From: Brasenia schreberi
Lineage: Eukaryota > Streptophyta > Magnoliopsida > Nymphaeales > Cabombaceae
NCBI GenBank assembly: GCA_036023115.1
Contig: JAYKKT010000076.1
Span: 3,224,001-3,288,000 of the forward strand
Direction of reading: 5' to 3'
Length of the DNA stretch: 64,000 nt
Numbering within the stretch: position 1 is the first letter of the stretch; each line of letters opens with the position of its first letter. Both the position numbers and the translations under genes were made by a program. Below the pieces are notes generated by a model. It had not been told where the DNA came from and searched no databases. It worked only from the letters and a program-made list of their open reading frames with translations. Below are positions 44,919 to 55,828 of this stretch, piece after piece.

Positions 44919-46140
44919 TGAGCCGATGATACTTGCAAAATTGGTTTAAATACCCCCCTTTAGACGTGACTCCTTCGGGGATTTCAGGGAGTTCGATCAT
45001 GCCTTGGGCAAGTAAGAGGTCTAGGACCTCTGACAAAGGTTGCCCCAGTGGAGTGTACTCCCGTTTTTCAACCGGTTTTTGAAAATTACGTTCTCTCTTA
45101 TTTTCTATTTTTTCAAAATTTTTAGAAGTGCCTGCCATGCCTGGATCCACCCGGACATTGGCGATTTTATGGGGCTTTGCCCCTTTGTCCGTCGTGGGCA
45201 GCCCATATGCGATGGGCTTTTCCAAACGGGTTTTTGGAACGGCACTTCCTTTCCATAAGTGGTCGTATGTCCCTTTTCGCAAGTTGGTTTCGAAAAGGGA
45301 GGCCTTTTTGATCAACTTATGGAAAGTTGAAATCTCATGGAGCGAGAGAAGGGTTTTTAACTCGCTTTTGAAATTATCCAGGATGAGCATTACTGCGCAT
45401 CCTTCGGATATGGGCTCTCGCACTTGGCCCAAAAGCGACCTCCATCTTATAATGAAGGCATGTACGTCTTCGTTCATGCCTTGCTTTGTATCCCTTAAGG
45501 TATTCAGGGTTGGCGTGACTTCCACGTTGTGTGCAAATCTTTGCATGAAGCAGTTCGCTAACTCTTCAAAAGTAGCGAACTGGCTTAAGTCGTAGGAAGC
45601 CAGCCATTTGGCAGCTGTGCCTTTAAGGGATAGAGGGAACCAATACACCCATTTCATCGAGTCCTTTTTCTTCTTGTGGGCTCGACGTGAGAAAAGCTGC
45701 AAGTGAGACCTAGGGTCTCCCATGCCATCATACCGATGGAAGTTCGGTATTTCATCGTCACTGTCTGTTTCGTAATCCATAGGAAGGAAATCAGACAGGG
45801 CGTAGCTTCTTTTCTCTTTATTCTGCCCTTTCAGCAGCTGCTGTAGGGCTTTACGGTCCTTTTGTTTGAAGGACTCGTGGTATTGGTTGCCTTCCATTAC
45901 GGAGGCCTCTTTTTGCTTGCGAGGTTTTTCAAATTTCTTTTTGGGCCTTTGTTCACCGTTTGATGAACATGAATCGCCTACTTCAGCCTCTTGGCTGAGA
46001 GCATCGATTTTGGCCTCAAACTCCCTTCTCAAGTCCTCGATTTCATCTAGTTTTATTTTGTTTTTGAAAATCCTCCTAGAGTGAGAACTTGATGCGCATG
46101 AGCCTTGGCTCGACACTTCACTTGGATTGGATTTTGACAT
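44914..46140 (-). pseudogene. gag: Element B: gag N-terminal half, interrupted by the A+C insertion
   Basis: Starts at ATG 46140 (MSKSNPSEVSSQ) and is open through the capsid-type domain to the zinc-knuckle-like region. It is cut there (...YHRLKG) by the insertion at 44913/44914. The remainder is at 7203-8806. About 20 amino-acid or silent differences from C Gag are scattered through it, so B is a separate, older family member. Confidence 0.93.
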
Positions 46141-46260
46141 GCTTTTCAAGCTTTTTCAAAATTTCCTAAGTACAAGCAAAGAAAACAAGTTAAAATGACA
46201 CCTTTTTACAAAATTTTTGCAAGACTTCTACAAGTAAACTCGATTTCTGAAAAGGCTCAC

Positions 46261-46278
46261 GTCCCACCGGGCATGCCA
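46261..46278 (-). promoter_or_regulatory. Element B primer-binding site
   Basis: Minus strand TGGCATGCCCGGTGGGAC, one substitution (C to T) from A, C1 and D. Confidence 0.8.
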
Positions 46279-46283
46279 ATCTC

Positions 46284-49200
46284 TGTAGACGCGCGAAAAT
46301 CCCCGCCTCTTCGTCCCTTCCGGGGGCTTGGAGTGGATCTTCTCGTGCGTCTCAGGCCTATGTATACAAATAGGGCGTGCCAGCTAGCTTACTTAAGCTA
46401 GCGAAGATATTTTTATCACTGACTTCTAAACGTGGCGACTGTGAGCAAGTAAACTCTTGTCGTCGCAGACCTTCTTGCACTGATGCGCAAGGGTCAGTCT
46501 GTACGCTTTTGCAAAAATCGAGTTTTGGAGAGAAAGTCCACGAAGCGGTTCGAGGTGTCTATTTCGGGTCTTTAAGATGCAATTGCATATTTTAGATCAC
46601 GTGGATTTGCACGTGCCTAAGTCTTTTCTTTTATCCCTTTTCGGGCCACCTAGTTTGTGTGTTATGAACACTCCACTACATGGGCGAATTCGAGCGGGGC
46701 TTGCTTCGATGCAATATGCGTCCTACCTCGTGGTATGGCGTAGATGCAATACAAACTCACGCTACTCCAAAGGGAAAACCCGAAATATAAAGACAATACT
46801 GAAGGGAAATAACCGAAGGGAAATAACCGAAGGGAGATATGTATATATCTTATGTATATGAGCCCTTACTCGGGTCTTGCAAATAAGAGCGAAGGCTCAA
46901 TGTGGGTGCGTGCTTGAATTGAAAGACTTACACACACGACATGAAATTAAACCCAAATATAAATTGCAGTATGGCCTTGACTAAGGTCTTGGGAGTAAGA
47001 GCGAAGGCTCAATGTGTGTGAGAGTGCTTGAATTGAAAGACTTACTCACACGACATGAAATAAAACCCAAATAGTATAGGTCGGCCCTTACTTGGGTCTT
47101 TCAAATAAGAGCGAAAGCTCAATGTGTGTGAGAGTGCTTGAATTGAAAGACTTACTCACACGACAAGAAATGAAACCCAAATAGTATAGGTCGGCCCTTA
47201 CTTGGGTCTTTCAAATAAGAGCGAAAGCTCAATGTGTGTGAGAGTGCTTGAATTGAAAGACAACGCACCCAACTTGAACAAAAACCCTTCGAAAATGAAA
47301 GTATATATACACTTATATATTAGGGGCTGATTAGGCCCGTGTGTGTTCAAAATTGTGCACGACTAAGAGAGTGCACGTGTGTGGTTGTGCCAAGCCATGT
47401 TATTACAAGCGGGGGGAGACTATGCTCCGTTATTACAACCCCGTATCAAATTGAATCTCAAGCAAGTGTACAACTAAAGACCGAGTTTAGACACTTACGA
47501 GTAGCTGGTCCGTACAGGTCTTGCTTGAGCGTGGACTTGGCCTTGGGCTGCAAACGGGAGCTCCACGAAGGTAGGTGATCAAGGGTGCTGGCCGGCTGCA
47601 AGTGGGGCGCGGGATAGGCGCCTCGGAGGTGGCCGGTGGCAAGTAGATGGCGCCTCAAGGTAAGGGGTTTAAATGGGCTGAACGAGTGAGGTATTAGGAT
47701 CACTAGGGGAGTTGGGTACTTAGGGAAACTGGACCTAAAAGGTGAGCTGGTGGGAAGGCCGAATAGGACACCTAGGGGAGGACCGAATGGGAGATGATGG
47801 CTAAGTAGTGGCCGGCAGCTTAGGTTATACTAGGTTCGGCTAGGTTAAAATGGTGGTGGCAAAGGGGCTGAGATGAAGGTAGGATGGGTGGCTAAGAGTG
47901 GAGAGGTGGAAGAGAGGGGCTTTGAGGGAGTTTGGGGTACTTATTGAATGGGGAGAGGTGGCGGATGAAGTGGGAAGCAGGCGGGCAGGTGGCTGTTGGC
48001 CGGTTCGGTTAGGTGGAGGTGATGGCGTCCGGCTGAGGGCTGATAGTGGTGGATGGAAGAGGGAAGGTGGCGGAGCAGGTGGTGGCTGGTGGAGCAGGTG
48101 GAGCTGTTGGGGAGTGGTTCCGGCTGGGTGAGAGATGGGAGAAGGAGAGGGCCCGGCTGGGTGGAATGGTGGTTCCCACTTGGAAAACCCGCCGACAAGG
48201 AAGGGGACTTAAATAGGGGATGGGTAGGTCGGTTAGGGCTGGGCTGTGGGTAGTGGTTAGGTGGTTTAGGTAGGGTGGTATGTAGATAAGGTGGGCTGGA
48301 AGGGGTTGGGCCAGATATTTTAAAACTAGGGGTTTGGGTAAATCGTGGGCTAAGGGTGGTTTAGGGGTTTAGGGCTAGGTTAGGTGGTTGGGTTTTAGGG
48401 TGAGGTTTAGTGAGCTAGGTTAGGTGATTAGGCTAGGTTTAGGCTAGGATTAGGGAAATTAATCTAGGTTTAGGGAAGGATTAGGGAAGTGGGTTAGGTG
48501 ATTAGGTTAGGATTAGGACGGGATTAGGGAAGTGGGTTAGGTGATTAGGTTCAGATTAGGGGTGGATTAGGGGTTTAGGCTAGGTTTAGGCATTTTGGGC
48601 TAGGTTTAGTTGAAGGAGCTCCCTTAGCATTGCCCATAGACCTTGATCACCCCATGTTGGTGCAACCCTAGGTTAGGTTTTAGCTAATTACAAGCTTAAA
48701 CCCACTCAATTAGGCTAACCCACATGATTAAACCCAAACTTGACACACAAGTCAAGCTTAATACAACACTCTTGATATTTTTCAACCCCACTCTCTCTCA
48801 TGCCCAATATCCCACGTGAAACTCAAGTGGGCCCCACCTCCATTTATGAGAAGGTGATGTGGGCCATGGATATGGATATTGGATTGGATCTCTGGATCCA
48901 AATCCAAATCCAAGTCCACATATGGGTTTGGATTGGGATCTGGATATATATGGTCCAGATCCAATCCTAACTGAACTCTGACTCCTTCGAGCTGGGTTCG
49001 AAACGGACGATTCGTGCGGGGCCTGACAGCATCAGTACTCCGTCTGCGTTGGGTCTTCGCCAACATGGTCGTCTGCCTCCGTTTCTGCCTTCCGGAGATG
49101 ACTTCAAATGATATTTTGGTAAGAACAGGGTCTTGGACGTTCGAGATCCTGGGGTGTGAATCAGATACAAGAGTTGCTGTGCCGGGTTCGACAGGTGCTC

Positions 49201-49448
49201 CGGTTCCGGGCTCTTCTTGGCTCTCTTGGTCCTGTCTTGATCGGGCCAAGCCACTTCGGGGTTTCAAAACATGTTTTAAAAGGGTTTTCAAAAGCCATAT
49301 CGTATGTTTTTGAAAGATATAGTTTAAAACATATATACAGGGTTGTTTGGAAGGCTCCTGGGTTTCCAAACTCAAAATGGCCCTTTGGGGCTGCTTGTAT
49401 AAAACCAGATGGATTTTGACAAATTCGTGGGATTTCGGGGTGTTTACA
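46284..49448 (-). repeat. Element B 5' LTR (3165 bp)
   Basis: Same family as the C LTRs, but about 260 bp shorter. It has only three 14-bp units (46799-46839), fewer hairpin units (46880-47265), a shorter middle section, TATTTAAG at 48215-48208, a TTAGG-rich tract at 48220-48620, and ends ...GGGGTGTTTACA at 49448. Confidence 0.95.
48208..48215 (-). promoter_or_regulatory. TATA-like box in B LTR
   Basis: Minus strand TATTTAAG at the position corresponding to TATTTAAA of C. Confidence 0.5.
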
Positions 49449-49964
49449 CCTAACATTGATTTGATAGTCGATAGTACTGCCAATCATGAAATGTTTTCAT
49501 TCATGGATGGCTATTCAAGGTATAACCAAATCAAATTAGCCCCAAGAGATCAGGCTAAAACTGCTTTCACAATACCCTGGGGCACGTACTGCTATACAGT
49601 CATGCCCTTTGGTTTGAAAAATGTCGGTGCCACCTACCAAAGAGCCATGACTACGATCTTTCACGATCAAATTCATGAGCTCGTAGAGGTATATGTGGAT
49701 GATCTCTTGGCTAAATCAAAAACTCGATGCACTCATAACGAATGCTTACAAATTTTTTTTGAAAGGCTTAGGCTTTACAAAGTAAAGCTAAACCCTCAAA
49801 AGTGCGTATTTGGAGTGGAATCCGGTAAGCTCTTGGGCTTTATGGTAAGCCAAAGGGGCATTGAAGTCGACCCCTCTAAGTGTAGAGCCATCATAGACAT
49901 GACTTCGCCCTCCAATCTCGCGCAAATTCGTAGCCTCCAAGGTCGCCTCCAATCAATTCGCAGG
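49449..49964 (+). pseudogene. pol: Element E: reverse transcriptase fragment
   Basis: Opposite in orientation to B, C and D. An open stretch of about 170 codons matches pol residues about 303-474 of C: PNIDLIVDSTANHEMFSFMDGYS, MPFGLKNVGATYQRAM, YVDD at 49692-49703, and LLGFMVSQRGIEVDPSKCRAI. The left edge is the U3 end of B's LTR (B inserted inside this RT). The right edge passes abruptly into LTR sequence, with loss of both RNase H regions, integrase, 3' noncoding DNA and the first ~0.4 kb of U3. Many substitutions relative to C suggest it is the oldest element here. Confidence 0.92.
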
Positions 49965-49969
49965 TTGGC

Positions 49970-51460
49970 GAAAACAGAAGCGGACGATCATGTTGGCGAA
50001 GACCCAACGCAAACGGAGTACTGATGCTGTCAGACCCCGCACAAACCGTTCGTTTTGAACACAGCCTGAAGGAGTCAGAATTCAGTTTGGATTGGATCTG
50101 GACCATATATATCCAGATCCCAATCCAAACCCATGTGTGGACTTGGATTTGGATCCAGAGATCCAATCCAATATCCATATCCATGGCCCACATCACCTTC
50201 TCATAAATGGAGGTGGGGCCCACTTGAATTTCACATGGGATTATGGGCATGAGAGAGAGAGAGGGAGGATAAGATTAGAGTGTGGTTGTAATTAAGCTTG
50301 ACTTGTGTGTCAAGTTTGGGGTTAATCATGTGGGTTAGCCTAATTAAAGTGGGTTTAAGCTTGTAATTAGCCAAAACCTAACTAGGGCTGCACCAACATG
50401 ATGCAACAAGGTCTGTGGGTCATGCAAAGGGAGCACCTTAACCCAACCCTAATCAAAAAGCCCTAATCCTAGCCTTTTACCCTAATCCTATCCTAAACGT
50501 AGCCTAATCACCTAACCCACTTCCCTAATCCCAGCCTAATCCCAACCTAATCACCTAACCAACTTCCCTAATCCTTCCCTAAACCTAACCTAATCCTAGC
50601 CTAATCACCTAACCCACCTCACTAAACCTCACCCCAAAACCAACCCACCTAGCTAAACCCTAAACCTCTAAACCACCCCACCTAAACCTAGCACACCATC
50701 TACCCAAAACCCCTTATATGAAAATATCTGACCTCTCCCCAAAACCAGCCCACCTTATCACCACACCACCACCCCTAGACCACCTTACCACCCTCCCAAT
50801 ACCAGCCCTAACAGCCCTCTTCAACCCTATATAAACCCCCCCCCCAAGGGGCGGGTTTTCCATCTTTTTTCCAGCCCAGTCGAGCCCAGCCGATCCCAGC
50901 CACCTTCCAGCCGAGTCTTCCACCTGCACCACCACCACTCACAACCTTGGAATACCTACACCACCACACCCCAACCGGCCCGCCACCTATCGCCACCATT
51001 TCCATCCGGCCGAACCATCCACTTCAACCATCCAGTTGCCCCTCTTCCATCCACCGCCTCTTCATCCGGTTAGTACCTCAGCGTCACTCTACCCCTTTCT
51101 TCACTCCCCCTCCACTCTCAACCACCTACACCACCGCCACATCATCCCAACACCAGCCACCTGCCATCTTACCCATTAGGCCTGACCTTAGCCACTTCAA
51201 CCACCCGCCTAGAACTACTTCCCCTAGCAACACCCGGCCACTCCACTTAGCTCCCTAAGACCTGCCCTCATTACCTCCCATCAGCCCCTAACACCACCTT
51301 ACCTCATACCTTAGCTAGCTCCCTTCCCATCCACCACATCCTTAACCACCCTAGCAGCCAGCCACCACCAAGTCTCCCTTAGTCGGCAACCTTAGACACT
51401 CCCTTAGGCTCCCACTTAGTGCCATCTTTCCTAATACTACACCCTCCCTTAGTGACCCTA
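49970..51460 (+). repeat. Element E: partial 3' LTR, + orientation
   Basis: Reverse complement of the U3/R part of the B/C/D LTR family: AGCGGACGATCATGTTGGCGAAG at the left edge, GGATCTGG palindrome, CCTAATCC-rich telomere-like tract (50440-50700), TATATAAA at 50828, then C-rich R/U5 sequence. Lacks the U3 tip and is interrupted at 51460 by element D. The rest should lie beyond D, right of the window. Confidence 0.88.
50828..50835 (+). promoter_or_regulatory. TATA box of E LTR
   Basis: TATATAAA followed by a run of C, aligned with the TATTTAAA of the other LTRs. Confidence 0.65.
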
Positions 51461-54400
51461 TGTAGACGCGCGAAAATCCCCGCCTCTTTCGCCTTTTTCA
51501 GGGCTTGGAGCGGATCCTCTCGTGTGTCTAAGGCCTATGTATGCAAACAAGGCGTGCCAGCTAGCTTACCTAAGCTAGTGAAGATATTTTTAACACTGAC
51601 TTCTAAACATGGCGACTGTGAGCAAGTAAGCTCTTGTCGTCGCAGACCTTCTTGCACCGATGCGCAAGGGTCAGTTTGTACGCTTTTCAAAAATCGAGTT
51701 TTTGGAGAGAAAGTCTACGAAGCGGTTCGAGGTGTCTATTTCGGGTCTTTAAGATGCGATTGCATGTTTCAGATCACGTGGATTTGCACGTGCCTAAGTC
51801 TTTTCTTTTATCCCTTTTCGGGCCACCTAGTTTGTGTGTTATGAACACTCCACTATATGGGAGAATTCGAGCGGGGCTTGCTTCGATGCAATATGCGTCC
51901 TACCTCGTGGTATGGCGTAGATGCAATGCAAACTCACGCTACTCCAAAGGGAAAACCCGAAATGTAAAGACAATACTGAAGGGAAATGACTAAAGGGAAA
52001 TAACCGAAGGGAAATAACCGAAGGGAGATAGGTATATAGATTATGTATATGAGCCCTTACTCGGGTCTTCACAAATAAGAGCGAAGGCTCAATGTGGGTG
52101 CGTACTTGAATTGAAAGACTTACACACACGACATGAAATTAAACCCAAATATAAATTGCAATTTGGCCTTGACTAAGGTCTTGGGAGTAAGAGCGAAGGC
52201 TCAATGTGTGTGAAAAGTGCTTGAATTGAAGTACTACACACACAACATGAATGAAACCCAAATATAACTGCAATAAGGCCTTTACTAAGGTCTTGGGAGT
52301 AAGAGCGAAGGCTCAATGTGTGTGAAAGTGCTTGAATTGAAAGACTTACTCACGCGACATGAAATAAAACCCAAATAGTATAGGTCGGCCCTTACTTGGG
52401 TCTTTTAACTAAGAGCGAAAGCTCAATGTGTGTGAGTGCTTGAATTGAAAGACAACGCACCCAACTTAAACAAAAACCCTTCGAAAGTGAAAGTATATAT
52501 ACACACTTATGTATTAGGGGCTGATTAGGCCCGTGGGTGTTCAAAATCGTGCACGACTAAGAGAGTGCACGTGTGTGGTTGTGCCAAGCCACGTTATTAC
52601 AAGCGGGAGGAGACTATGCTCCATTATTACAACCCCGTATCAAATTGAATCTCAATCAAGTATACAACTAAAGACTGAGTTTAGACACTTACGAGTAGCT
52701 GGTCCGTAGAGGTCTTGCTTGAGCGTGGGCTTGGCCTTCGCCTTGGGCTGCAAACGGGAGCTCCGCGAGGATAGGTGACCAAAGGTGCTGGCCGGCTGCA
52801 AGTGGGGCGCGGGATAGGCGCCTCGAAGGTGGCCGGCTGCAAATGGGTGTAGCCTCGATGTGGGGGGTTAAAGGGGCTGGACCAAGTGAGTTCTTTTAGG
52901 GTCACTAGGAGAGTCGAGTATTTAGGGAAGGTGGACCTAAAGGGGAGTTTATGGGAAGGCCGAATGGGACACCTAGGGGAAGGCCGAATGGGATAGGAGG
53001 GTTAGGTAGTGGCCGGTAGTTTGGGTTATGCTAGGTTCGGCTAAGTGAAAAGGGTGGTGGCAAAGGCTGAGATGATGATAGGGTGGGTGGCTAGGAGTGG
53101 AGAGGTAGTAGAGAAGGGTTTTGGCAGAGTGCAGGGTACTTACCGAATGGGGAGAGGTGGCGGATGGAAGAGAGAAGCCGGGTGTGGATGGGAGCTCGGT
53201 TGGTTCGGTTGGGTGAAGGTGGTGGCGTCCGGCTGGGTGAGGTGATGGAGAGTGGAAGAGGGAAGGTGGCGGTGCAGGTAGAACTGGTGGAGCAGGTGGA
53301 GCAGGCGGAGGTGATGGAGAGTGGTCCCGGCTAGGTGAGGAAATGGGAGAAGGAGAGGGCCCGGCTGGGTGAGGTGAGGGTTCCCACTGGCAAAACCCGC
53401 CCCCAAGGGGGGGGGGGTTTAAATAGGGGATGGGTAGGTCGGTTAGGGCTGGGCTTGGGGTAGTGGTTAGGTGGTTTAGGTAGGGTGGTATGTAGATAAG
53501 GTGGGCTGGAAAGGGTTGGGCCAGATATTTTGAAAACTAGGGGTTTGGGTAGATTGTGGGCTAGGGGTGGTTTAGGGGTTTAGGGCTAGGTTAGGTGGTT
53601 GGGTTTTAGGGTGAGGTTTAGTGAGCTAGGTTAGGTGATTAGGCTAGGTTTAGGCTAGGATTAGGGAAATTAATCTAGGTTTAGGGAAGGATTAGGGAAG
53701 TGGGTTAGGTGATTAGGTTGGGATTAGGCCGGGATTAGGGAAGTGGGTTAGGTGATTATGTTCAGATTAGGGGTGGATTAGGGGTTTAGGCTAGGATTAG
53801 GCGTTTTGGGTTAGGTTTAGGTGAAGGAGCTCCCTTAGCATGGCCCATAGACCTTGACCACCTCATGTTGGTGCAGCCCTAGGTTAGGTTTTAGCTAATT
53901 ACAAGCTTAAACCCACTCAATTAGGCTAACCCACATGATTAACCCCAAACTTGACACACAAGTCAAGCTTAATTACAACACTCTTGATATTTTCCATCCC
54001 CACTCTCTCTCATGCCCAATATCCCACGTGAATTTCAAGTGGGCCCCACCTCCATTTATGAGAAGGTGATGTGGCCATGGATATGGATATTGGATTGGAT
54101 CTCTGGATCCAAATCCAAATCCAAGTCCACATATGGGTTTGGATTGGGATCTGGATATATATGGTCCATATCCAATCCAAACTGAACTCTGACTCCTTCG
54201 AGCTGGGTTCAAAACGGACGATTTGTGCGGGGCCTGACAACATCAGTACTCCATCTGCGTTGGGTCTTCGCCAACATAGTCGTCCGCCTCCGTTTCTGCC
54301 TTCCGGAGATGACTTCAAATGCTATTTTGATAAGGACAGGGTCTTGGACGTTCGAGATCCTGAGGGTGTGAATCAGATACAAGAGTTGCTGTGCCGGGCT

Positions 54401-54658
54401 TGACGTGTGCTCCGGTTCCGGGCTCTTCTTAGCTCTCCTGGTCCTGTCTTGATCGGGCCAAGCCACTTCGGGGTTTCAAAACATGTTTTAAAAGGTTTTC
54501 AAAAGCCATATCATATGTTTTTGAAAGATAAAGTTTAAAACATATATACAGGGTTGTCTGGAAGGCTCCTGGGTTTCCACACTCAAAATGGCCCTTTGGG
54601 GCTGCTTTTACAAAACCAGGTTTGTTTAAGAAATTCGTGGGATTTCGGGGTGTTTACA
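51461..54658 (-). repeat. Element D 3' LTR (3198 bp)
   Basis: TGTAGACGCGCG...GGGGTGTTTACA on the + strand. It has four 14-bp units near 51975-52030 (six in the 5' LTR), fewer hairpin units than C (52065-52460), TATTTAAA at 53425-53418 and a TTAGG-rich tract at 53430-53830. It differs from the 5' LTR at several sites, so D is older than C. Confidence 0.95.
53418..53425 (-). promoter_or_regulatory. TATA-like box in D 3' LTR
   Basis: Minus strand TATTTAAA followed by a C run, as in C. Confidence 0.6.
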
Positions 54659-55828
54659 GATGCCCCTCTTTGGCCTTGTCCAAATAGATTTGGATAAGGG
54701 CAAAGATGACAAACACCCCTTTTAATGTCTCCTTAGATCTAGCCACGAAGAATATGGGATCGTCCCATTATTAGCAAAACCTCAATTTATAAACTCTGGT
54801 AGGAGGAGATATCACGCCAAAGGGTTTACTATGGAATCTGGTCCTAAAATGGGATCATGTTCATGCAAGTACCATGCGTGGAATGCAGATGACATGGGTG
54901 TGGTGCCAAAAGTGGCGACCTCCCAGAGACCAGATGTAGTCGAACTCTAGAGACTTACAAGGCCTGTTGCTCCAAGTGAGCAAATCCTATGCTGTTCGAT
55001 GTTCGGTTTTCAAAACTTATTTACAAAAGCTATTTACAAAAGGGACAACTGTCTTGAGCCTCGATCCTAAGGATCTCGAGCTCTTCGTGCTTGCCCTTGT
55101 TTGAGTCTTAACACTCGCTTATCTAGCGGAGGTTTTATAAGAAAACAAGCTTCATTTCGAATTCCTACGCCTTACTCGAAACGTCGAATTCTCAAACAAG
55201 ATGAAATTCAAGTAAGTAAATCCTATTTTTACTTTAGGATTCCTTGAAACGAACCATGCTTTAGCTTGGGATAAGCCAGGGATGGGAAAGAGGTACCATG
55301 GTCCCTTTTGAAGCGTCCCGTGGTTTGAGGCACAGAAGGCGGAAAACTGCTCTTTTTGAGCTTTTTGACCTCTTTTTCCTTTTTTTCATAGAGGGTCTCC
55401 CTTTGGGAGTATTTTTTCTTTAATCCCTCTTTTTCCTAAGAGAATCGATTTTTCTTTTTGAAGTCTGGTTTCTTTCTTTTGGAAGGAGACTTTAAATGGG
55501 AAATTCCCTTTTTATTTGGGCCTTTGTTTTCCTTTTGGAAGGAGAAGAGAAGAGGGGAGGACTTATCCCAAGCCTACACTCGATCCATTCCAGATTAGCC
55601 TATTTAGAAATAGCACGTACTACTTGCAAGTATCTTGCTATGTTGAACTAGGCCTTTCTTTGTAAGAAGAGGATCTTGAAATGTAACCACGATTTTGAAA
55701 ACTCCACTCTTTCACAAGTGCGAATTCTCTCACTTAGGTTCACACGAGTTTGCCTTTGCACCTTATTCACATGTCTCAGGGCAGCTATCCCTTTTAGAAT
55801 TTTTGAAAACTGGAATTTAATTCAGATC
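54659..55828 (-). other. D 3' noncoding region
   Basis: Colinear with 22078-23247 of C; polypurine tract AAAGAGGGG at 54671-54663 (minus strand). No gene seen. Confidence 0.8.

Larger units (their letters stand above)
44914..49448 (-). mobile_element. Element B, 5' portion (LTR, primer site, gag start)
   Basis: The minus-strand 5' LTR (46284-49448), primer-binding site and gag start of the Tat element that received the A+C block. Its U3 outer end at 49448 abuts the RT fragment of E. Its 3' half was lost together with part of E, so its own target duplication cannot be tested. Confidence 0.92.
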
